This document shows, piece after piece, positions 50,130 through 56,162 of a stretch of DNA of 56,162 nucleotides. Under the pieces are notes generated by a model that worked only from the letters and a program-made list of their open reading frames with translations, was not told the origin of the DNA and made no database searches. Origin of the DNA: JABHQR01 sp043812455. Lineage in GTDB: Archaea > Nanobdellota > Nanobdellia > Woesearchaeales > GW2011-AR9. Each line of letters starts with the position of its first letter. The stretch's first letter is position 1. Made by a program: the position numbers and the translations under genes. The DNA lies in the NCBI GenBank assembly GCA_043812455.1, contig JBDRMB010000015.1, positions 1-56,162 on the forward strand, given 5' to 3'.

Positions 50130-50840
50130 ATGTTTACTTTATTTGAGACACCAATTTGGTTTAGTGGTATAGATTTAGTGTTTGATGCTATTACTATTCT
50201 AATTGCTTTACTGATTGCTGGTTATAGCTGGAAAGTTGCAAAGTTGTGTAATGAAAATAAGTATAAATATTTTTCATTTGTGTTTATATTAGTAGCAATT
50301 GCTTTCATGTTCAAACTGGGAACTTCAGCGACATTATATTATTCTTCAATACGAGAAGTTGCAGACCATACTCTTAGACCATTAACACAAGGTATCGTAA
50401 CATATAATGACTTATTGTATAGGTTTGGATATTTCATGCAGATGGCTTCTTTACTTGGAGCTTGGCTGTTAGTATTTTTTGTTTCACAGAAATCTCGGGA
50501 CCGATTAAAGAAATATTATGAAGTTGCTCAAATGGGCTTATTTGTATACTTAGTAACTTTATTAGCAATTGTTGCTACTTTCAAACCATTTGTGTTCTAT
50601 CTGACAGCAACAGTAATATTGTCCATGGTTGTATTAAATTATTATAAAAATTACTTGAACAGCGGTAAGAAATGGAACAGTATGTTAGTTATGTTATCAT
50701 TTTTTTTTATTTTATTAGGACACGTGTTTTTTACATTTTTGTTTATCTGGAACGGGTTTTACATTCCAGGAGAATTATTTATGTTGGCGGGATTTTTGAT
50801 GATATTTTATGTTTATAGAAAAATTGTAGGTTCAAATTAA
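50130..50840 (+). CDS. Seven-helix membrane protein, unknown
   Basis: This 236-residue protein has about seven hydrophobic helices spread over its whole length and no soluble domain. Motifs typical of known transporters or rhodopsins (such as the retinal lysine) are not seen. The gene has GGGTGGGAATAGGCA before ATG. It is followed after five bases by a winged-helix gene, a pairing that suggests signal sensing linked to transcription (inference). Confidence 0.7.
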   Translation: MFTLFETPIWFSGIDLVFDAITILIALLIAGYSWKVAKLCNENKYKYFSFVFILVAIAFMFKLGTSATLYYSSIREVADHTLRPLTQGIVTYNDLLYRFGYFMQMASLLGAWLLVFFVSQKSRDRLKKYYEVAQMGLFVYLVTLLAIVATFKPFVFYLTATVILSMVVLNYYKNYLNSGKKWNSMLVMLSFFFILLGHVFFTFLFIWNGFYIPGELFMLAGFLMIFYVYRKIVGSN

Positions 50841-50845
50841 TTTTT

Positions 50846-51130
50846 ATGGCAGGTAGAAGATCTAGATTGGAATTGGTATTTGACATCTTAGTATCTATCC
50901 AAAACAAAGGTGGTAAGATTAAACCTACTCATTTGATGTACAAGTCTAACTTATCTCATAAACTGCTTAATGCTTATTTGGAAGAACTTATCGGTAAAGA
51001 AATGGTAGAAATAAGAGAAGTAACAGCTAAGAAAAGTACTTCTAAGATGGTACATATTACTGATAAGGGTTTAGGTTTTCTAGCAGAGTTTAGGAGAATG
51101 CGTGAGTTCACTGACGCGTTTGGGTTGTAA
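50846..51130 (+). CDS. Winged-helix DNA-binding protein
   Basis: This 94-residue archaeal winged-helix protein has RSRLELVFDILVSIQNKGGKIKPTHLMYKSNLSHKLLNAYLEELIGKEMVEI followed by a wing and final helix (SKMVHITDKGLGFLAEFRRMREF). The fold is that of the HTH_45-type regulators, often found in archaea next to membrane proteins. The start is five bases after the stop of the membrane protein gene, so they form an operon. Confidence 0.85.
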   Translation: MAGRRSRLELVFDILVSIQNKGGKIKPTHLMYKSNLSHKLLNAYLEELIGKEMVEIREVTAKKSTSKMVHITDKGLGFLAEFRRMREFTDAFGL

Positions 51131-51164
51131 ACTCTTATATAATTAATATCAATTTCATGCTCAA

Positions 51165-51833
51165 ATGAAGAAAATTATCTGCGGTGTGGATGAAGCCGGT
51201 AAAGGCTGTGTAATCGGTCCTTTAGTTATGGTAGCTCTTTCTGTTGATGAAGAAGGTGAAAAGAAATTAAAATGGATGGGCGTTAAAGATAGTAAGTTAC
51301 TTAGTAAGGAAGCTCGTGAAGAATTGTTTGAACGGATCCGTGAAGTTGTGGTTGATTTTCGAGTTGAAGTAATTGAACCTGACGCAATTGACCATTCTTT
51401 ACGTGACGTGAATTCTAATTTAAATTGGTTGGAAGCAGAAACTGCAGCACGGATGGTATCTGAATTAGGACCAGATAAAATAATTATTGATTGTCCGAGT
51501 ACTAACATTCCAGCGTATCAAGCATATTTTGAATCGCGGTTAAGTGAAGGTGTACGAACTAATTCTGAAATTCTGATGGAACATAAAGCAGATATGAACC
51601 ATGTTGTAGTTGCAGCAGCTTCAGTGATTGCAAAAGTTATCCGTGATTGGCAAGTTGATAAGATCCGTGATGATGTTGGTGTAGATTTTGGTTCTGGATA
51701 TATGTCAGATGAAAAGACCCAAAATTTCTTGCGTGATTATCATGACAAGTTTCCTGAAATCTTTAGACAAACTTGGAAATCTTTCAAACGTGTTGAGGAT
51801 GAAAAGAAGCAGAGTAAGTTGGGAGATTTTTGA
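51165..51833 (+). CDS. rnhB: Ribonuclease HII
   Basis: This 222-residue RNase HII removes RNA from RNA:DNA hybrids and single ribonucleotides from DNA. Catalytic motifs: IICGVDEAGKGCVIGPLVMVAL (DEAGKG), VKDSKLLS, DKIIIDCPS and HKADMNHVVVAAASVIAKVIRD. Size is normal for archaea. The window also has an RNase HIII-like gene at 15883. Confidence 0.95.
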   Translation: MKKIICGVDEAGKGCVIGPLVMVALSVDEEGEKKLKWMGVKDSKLLSKEAREELFERIREVVVDFRVEVIEPDAIDHSLRDVNSNLNWLEAETAARMVSELGPDKIIIDCPSTNIPAYQAYFESRLSEGVRTNSEILMEHKADMNHVVVAAASVIAKVIRDWQVDKIRDDVGVDFGSGYMSDEKTQNFLRDYHDKFPEIFRQTWKSFKRVEDEKKQSKLGDF

Positions 51834-51834
51834 A

Positions 51835-52899
51835 TTATTCTTTTGGAACTAAATATATCTCATTACTTTCTAACATGTTCCTTAAAGTAGCATTAAAGTC
51901 AACTCGTTGATTAGTCATGCCGGGAAAATGCTTGTTGAATAGTTCAAAAGCTTCTAATTCAAGTCGACTGTCGTTGAATAGACCTTCATCTCTCATTCTT
52001 TCGTAATGTTGATTGAAATGGACAGTGTCGGCAAAACCGGCTCCTAAAATAATAGCTCCTTGATCACTGACAATTATTCCTTCTCCAGGACTTAGTTTTT
52101 GGGCGATTGTCTGATCTCCTGAATCTTTCTTTTTCATTCCACTGAAATATCCTTCTTCATCAAAGAAAGCAGTCCATCTTACTTTATCATGTTTGAAATG
52201 TATTGTAAAATCTTTGCTTTTTTCGCCAAAGCGATTACTTGGTTGATACATCCAACTAAATTCTGCCCTACAAGATTCAACAGTTTCAAATCCTCCCGAA
52301 AAATATCTGATCTTTTCTTCAGTTGTAGAGACTCCCACTCTAAGACTACTAATATAACCCTCTAGATCTCCAAAAATTGAATATTTGATATCTGTTTTGG
52401 TTGCTCTTGACCTTTTTTCAGTATCTGTTCCTAAACTCACTTTTTCTTTACTTCTCAAAAATACTGGTGCTTGCCAATAATTCGGATCTGCGTAAGGGAT
52501 CACAAAGTTATGAGGTAAATCAACTTCTACACCTTTATTAACAAGTTCTCCGTCTTGATTAGTTTCAAATTTAAATGGTTTGATATCAACAATTTCACCT
52601 GTTTTTTCGTTAACTGGAACTCCATAAAAAACACCATTTTCATATTTTGCTAGTGCAAATAAATGATCTTCACCTTGAACTGAAATTTTTTCACAAGAGA
52701 CTTCTGTAATTTTTGTATCCATAATTTCTGCAAATATGTTTTGATACATTCCTATTTGTGCAAAGAGAGCTTGGAATTGGTCAGGAAACTTTTCTTGAAG
52801 AGATTCTATGGGTTTTTTAAAATCAATATCACTATTTGAATTAGTAATGTCTTCTAAAGTTACAGTATTTCCTTCTTGTAAATTTTCCAATTTATTCAT
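51835..52899 (-). CDS. Hypothetical protein
   Basis: This 354-residue soluble protein starts MNKLENLQEGNTVTLED; the 17 codons before this ATG contain the promoter-like TTATATAGAG and are not coding. It appears rich in beta strands in the middle (HLFALAKYENGVFYGVPVNEKTGEIVDIKPFKF) and at ~190-290. No catalytic motif is recognised. It converges with rnhB with one base between stops. Confidence 0.7.
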   Translation of the reverse strand: MNKLENLQEGNTVTLEDITNSNSDIDFKKPIESLQEKFPDQFQALFAQIGMYQNIFAEIMDTKITEVSCEKISVQGEDHLFALAKYENGVFYGVPVNEKTGEIVDIKPFKFETNQDGELVNKGVEVDLPHNFVIPYADPNYWQAPVFLRSKEKVSLGTDTEKRSRATKTDIKYSIFGDLEGYISSLRVGVSTTEEKIRYFSGGFETVESCRAEFSWMYQPSNRFGEKSKDFTIHFKHDKVRWTAFFDEEGYFSGMKKKDSGDQTIAQKLSPGEGIIVSDQGAIILGAGFADTVHFNQHYERMRDEGLFNDSRLELEAFELFNKHFPGMTNQRVDFNATLRNMLESNEIYLVPKE

Positions 52900-53015
52900 T
52901 TTCAATATAAAATAAATGATCTCTATATAAATCTTTCGATGATTAATCACTGGTGAGTAACAAATTCTCTTGAAACGAAACCCTTAAAAACCACTCCTTT
53001 TCCCATCTGACTGAA

Positions 53016-53297
53016 ATGAACAAAAAAGGTGCAGCGTTGATGTTGGGAGTGATACTTCTTTTAGGTGTGATTATTTTGGTAGTTGTAGCCTCAAACTTAG
53101 CGTTGAGAGAATGTAATAACAACAGCGAATGTCCTAGAGATCATTATTGTAGCAGTAATCATGAATGTCGGCCTTATCCAGAAGAAGTTGTAGTGAGAAA
53201 CAATACTAACCTCTTGGCAGCAATTATCTTAGGAGCTTCAATGATTACAGCAGCAATTATTTGGAAGAAGAAGGATAAGGAAAAAGTAAATCCATAA
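53016..53297 (+). CDS. Small membrane protein with disulfide knot-like loop
   Basis: 93 residues. An N-terminal hydrophobic helix (ALMLGVILLLGVIILVVVA), then a small Cys-rich domain (RECNNNSECPRDHYCSSNHECRPYPEE, five spaced cysteines), then a second hydrophobic helix (LLAAIILGASMITAAIIW) and a basic tail. The loop should lie outside the cell with both ends inside. The NSECP..YC pattern resembles small disulfide-rich motifs common in archaeal envelope proteins. Confidence 0.7.
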   Translation: MNKKGAALMLGVILLLGVIILVVVASNLALRECNNNSECPRDHYCSSNHECRPYPEEVVVRNNTNLLAAIILGASMITAAIIWKKKDKEKVNP

Positions 53298-53352
53298 TTT
53301 AAAGAAATAAAATTGATATAATAAAAACGAAAAAAAATAATAAAAATTTAAT

Positions 53353-55089
53353 CTAATTCACCAATCCTAAAAAGAATGAAGAAATTCCAAACTTAATTTT
53401 CTTCATTGTGCCTACAGCTTTTATCACAATCCTGCCGTCGTCCAGTGCTTCAGTAATAATGCTTGGGTCTTTTTCAAGTTCTTCCAATACTGATTGGGAA
53501 GTGTAGATGTAAACTGTCGGTTCAAAACTGGAATCTCCTGAACAAGAGTCAAACTGTTCAACAATACCTTCATTAATTACGGTGCAGTAAACTAAATCAT
53601 CGTCATAATCTAAACTAATTCTGAAGATAATACGTTCATTTTTCATTACCATGCTTAAGGTATCTGGTAATTGTTGACCTAACATTGAATCTCGGAGTCC
53701 ATCAATCTTAGTTTCTGTGAAAGCATCATACTGTTGTAATTTTTGTTTGGTCTCCTGTTTCTTTTCTTTAACATTTTTAGGACCAAGGTCAACTACGGTA
53801 GAATCTTTATCAAATACTTCCATCGGTGGCAGTTCTTCTTCCTCTTCTTGTTGTTCAAAAGGGATGTCACCTAAATGCTGAACTACAAAACCTAAATTTC
53901 TGTTAAATCTAAATCCTTCCATTGAGGGTGGGGTTTGTGATCCTTGCTGTTGGTTCTGTCCAGATGTTGAAGGTCCTTGTTGCTGATTCTGCTGGCCAGC
54001 GCTAGGTAGTTGCGTAGGTTCAGGATTAGCGGCAATAAATTCAGCAACTTCACGGTCACCAACATATACAGTACTGCAAGAGTCGCGCAGTTCTGGCTTT
54101 AATGCATAGCTGCCTGTTGTAACTTCACAAGCGTATTCTCTTCGGTATTGAAAATTTTGGTTAATAACAACACCATAATTTATCGTGCCAATCCGGTTAG
54201 CATTATAATCACCATAAGCACCATAACCACATGAAGTATAATCTACAGCACAAACATCTCCAAGGTCATGTTTTGCAATTGGTTGCTGGCAAACTTGATC
54301 TCTTGTAGCAAGGAATTGATCTTTATCTTGCTGAGTCAAATATGTCGTAGGGCACTGTTCCCATTCGTATGTTCCGTCTTGTGAATTTGTAGGGAATTGT
54401 ACTAAAGTGTTCTCTCCTCGCCAAGTGTTTACCCAAGATACTTGACAGACTGCCTTATTCATCCCGTTAATTTTTTTCTTACCAACAATACCGTCAGCGT
54501 AACAGGAATAGTCCCAATAATATGCCCGATGCCTTGGTTGTGAATTTGTACTTTCATCAGGGCAGTTTGTGAAATCGATGATACATTCATCTCCCATATA
54601 CACTCCTTCTGGTAGCGGTGGTTCTTCAAGTACAATTTGTAAAGTTGCTGCAATTTCGTTTTCAGTTAAAGCTCCGCCAGGGCCTCCACCACCGCCAGGA
54701 TTATTATTTTGTAATGTGTCAATCCTTTCTTTAAATCTGTCAAATACGGCGTCAGGGTCATGGCCATACTCCACAGCTAAAACAATAATGCCTGCTGGTG
54801 TAGTTACAGAAGATGCTAAAGTTAATAAGTTATTAAATTCTATTACAATCTCTGCAACTGCTTCAACATCTTCAATAACTCTATTAAGTTCTCTACCAAT
54901 TCTGGTGTTATCAAGTTCATCTTGAATTTGATCACCTAAATCTTGAAAGAATTCACTGATCGGATCCAAAATTGGATCAAGAAAACCGGCCTCTGCTTGT
55001 TGTGGAACTAAAGAAAAAATCAGGACAAAAATGATTGGAAGAATCAAAAGTTTTTTAGAGTTAAATTTTATTTTTTGTTTGTCAAACAT
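53353..55089 (-). CDS. Secreted cysteine-containing protein
   Basis: About 578 residues from the ATG at 55089, six bases after GAGGTG. Signal peptide near residues 11-33 (LLILPIIFVLIFSLVPQQAEA). The mature part has a helical N-terminal region, a Gly-rich hinge (PGGGGGPGG), a domain with ~12 cysteines (CIIDFTNCPDES...YSCYADGIV...VCQVSWV...EQCPTTYL...VCAVDYTSCGYG), a Gln/Ser/Gly-rich linker and a C-terminal domain (~420-578). No membrane anchor is obvious. Function is unknown; a surface or matrix protein is likely. Confidence 0.75.
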   Translation of the reverse strand: MFDKQKIKFNSKKLLILPIIFVLIFSLVPQQAEAGFLDPILDPISEFFQDLGDQIQDELDNTRIGRELNRVIEDVEAVAEIVIEFNNLLTLASSVTTPAGIIVLAVEYGHDPDAVFDRFKERIDTLQNNNPGGGGGPGGALTENEIAATLQIVLEEPPLPEGVYMGDECIIDFTNCPDESTNSQPRHRAYYWDYSCYADGIVGKKKINGMNKAVCQVSWVNTWRGENTLVQFPTNSQDGTYEWEQCPTTYLTQQDKDQFLATRDQVCQQPIAKHDLGDVCAVDYTSCGYGAYGDYNANRIGTINYGVVINQNFQYRREYACEVTTGSYALKPELRDSCSTVYVGDREVAEFIAANPEPTQLPSAGQQNQQQGPSTSGQNQQQGSQTPPSMEGFRFNRNLGFVVQHLGDIPFEQQEEEEELPPMEVFDKDSTVVDLGPKNVKEKKQETKQKLQQYDAFTETKIDGLRDSMLGQQLPDTLSMVMKNERIIFRISLDYDDDLVYCTVINEGIVEQFDSCSGDSSFEPTVYIYTSQSVLEELEKDPSIITEALDDGRIVIKAVGTMKKIKFGISSFFLGLVN

Positions 55090-55192
55090 ATCCTGCACCT
55101 CTTTATTATAAATTTATTATTTAAAATCTAGTTGTATTAAGAAAAGTTAGTTTAGTATAAAAAGGTTAGGTAAATTTATTTTTGTCTTTAAG

Positions 55193-55975
55193 TTAAGAAT
55201 CTAAGAGTCTAACTTGTCTGATTCTAATATAATCCATTGCTCTCACTCCATCAAAAAAATCTTTACATGCTCTGTCTCCTACAGTCTCAAGTTCTATACC
55301 TCCTGTTACTATTACAGTAGATCCTGTTTTATAAGCAGCTTCCAAATTTTCTAAGTCAGATCTTTCTGAGAGCAAGAAAGGGTTAGGACTTACTAAAATA
55401 TGGTGGCCATGTGGACGAGTATCCAATGCCCATTCTTCATGTTGTGATTCACCAGCAATTTTTCCCAAGATTGGAATCATTTGAATCCCGTTATGTAAAT
55501 ATGCTGCGTAAGTTGTTCCAGATTCTGGAGAAGATTCTTTAACAAGTCCGTGGATAATACCACAATGTTCTGTTCCAGAAAATTCAGTTGAATAAGGGTC
55601 ATTAAACTTAGCATCAAAAACTTCTAGAAATTTTTCTTCACACAATTCTCCTGGCCTAGTTAATAAAGTAACTTTAATTCCAAGCTCAGAAGCAGCAATA
55701 AGTAAAGCTTCCTCTAATAAACCTGGTTTCATATCTGGTAAAGGTCCTATATATTTAGTAGTTTTATTTCTTATTTGATAGTCTCTTTCAGAAGTACTTA
55801 ATGTCGCTACATAATTTCTATCACCAGTAAATATTGGTTCTTCAATGGTAAGATCTCTAGGAATGCCTACTATTTTTGTTGTATTTTGATATGCCTCTTG
55901 ATATCTTTTTGAGTGTCTTGCCGCCAATTCTGCAAAGGGATCTTGTACTACTGGAGAAGTTGTATGTCCAACCAT
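55193..55975 (-). CDS. Hypothetical protein
   Basis: This 260-residue soluble protein is not recognised. It appears to be an alpha/beta protein with His-rich stretches (DTRPHGHHILVSPNPFLLS) and GSTVIVTGGIELETVGDRACKDFFDGVRAMD near the end. Two cysteines and several His might bind metal. A TATA-like TTTATATACC lies 26 bases upstream on the minus strand, giving a leaderless transcript. Confidence 0.7.
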   Translation of the reverse strand: MVGHTTSPVVQDPFAELAARHSKRYQEAYQNTTKIVGIPRDLTIEEPIFTGDRNYVATLSTSERDYQIRNKTTKYIGPLPDMKPGLLEEALLIAASELGIKVTLLTRPGELCEEKFLEVFDAKFNDPYSTEFSGTEHCGIIHGLVKESSPESGTTYAAYLHNGIQMIPILGKIAGESQHEEWALDTRPHGHHILVSPNPFLLSERSDLENLEAAYKTGSTVIVTGGIELETVGDRACKDFFDGVRAMDYIRIRQVRLLDS

Positions 55976-56024
55976 ATTTAAAGAGTGAAACTGTGTTGGT
56001 ATATAAAAATTACTTTATTAGAGG

Positions 56025-56162
56025 CTAATATGAAACCCTAATAATTCTGATGAATATCAAAATTATTTCATTTTCGATTCTTAGTATTCTGTCGATATTG
56101 TAAGCAATAACTCTTGTTAGAATCTCTACTTTTTGTATTTTATCGATTCTTGATTTGACGTT
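56025..56162 (-). CDS. C-terminal end of a protein, possibly a transposase (partial)
   Basis: A frame open from the window edge ends in TAG at 56025-56027 on the minus strand and gives 45 residues, including KIQKVEILTRVIAYNIDRIL. The basic, Ile/Arg-rich ending with VIAYNIDR resembles C-termini of DDE transposases, in which a final helix carries N-x-x-R. Only the tail is visible, so the call is weak. If right, the window is bounded by transposase genes at both ends. Confidence 0.4.
   Translation of the reverse strand, partial: NVKSRIDKIQKVEILTRVIAYNIDRILRIENEIILIFIRIIRVSY

Overview
The window reads as a piece of an AT-rich archaeal chromosome, most likely a DPANN archaeon of the Woesearchaeota/Pacearchaeota kind (inference). 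Archaeal markers are ribosomal proteins L21e and L35Ae, RNA polymerase subunit RpoF, DUF655, CDP-archaeol synthase, Elp3, diphthamide synthase, a HerA-like ATPase and archaeal SepF. They sit beside bacterial-looking systems: GrpE-DnaK-DnaJ, a B12-dependent ribonucleotide reductase, an RNase HIII-like enzyme and XRE, RHH and Lrp regulators. Many genes have a TATA box about 26 bases before the ATG and look leaderless. Others, chiefly secreted, membrane and lysine-rich proteins, carry a GAGGTG Shine-Dalgarno.

Layout. 1-840: truncated IS481-type element. 970-6833: membrane-anchored cyclophilin, a structured intergenic element, a giant acidic secreted protein and an MFS transporter. 6868-12561: minus-strand chaperone operon (grpE, dnaK, an unknown gene, an HD hydrolase, a histidine phosphatase, dnaJ) divergent from a winged-helix regulator with its own operator-like palindrome. 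12634-19400: accessory stretch with a radical SAM protein, an orphan homing-type nuclease, an RNase HIII-like gene, an RHH-led gene cluster and a degenerate DNA methylase. 19409-24134: nrdJ-cobA and phospholipid genes, then dph2. 24373-28583: H1-like lysine-rich protein, the rpl21e-rpoF-DUF655 operon, elp3. 28652-33789: membrane and division block with sepF and a paralogous membrane family present once fused and once split. 33860-37982: L35Ae and a HerA-like ATPase interrupted by a 699-residue intein. 38120-43759: PH-domain protein, duplicated-domain Lrp regulator, second radical SAM protein with a micro-ORF, a tRNA gene with three introns, MFS transporter, methyltransferase. 43776-49423: DPANN-type unknown proteins, a TIM-barrel protein and a convergent RelE toxin-antitoxin pair. 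49504-56162: membrane proteins, RNase HII, a secreted cysteine-containing protein, and the end of what may be a second transposase.

Most interesting points: (1) tRNA-Val(GAC) at 41535-41744 (minus), whose 210 bases reduce to a 75-base cloverleaf only if three introns (D-loop, anticodon loop, T-loop) are removed. (2) Two distant copies (1651-1724 and 34164-34241) of one structured intergenic element with compensatory base changes. (3) A class II ribonucleotide reductase in operon with its cobalamin adenosyltransferase that keeps the radical cysteine but has valine at both redox cysteines and lacks the C-terminal cysteine tail, suggesting an unusual reductant. Three further structured intergenic elements, a convergent toxin-antitoxin pair and a fused/split membrane gene family also deserve attention.

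Functions are read from motifs by eye. No database search or folding program was run.
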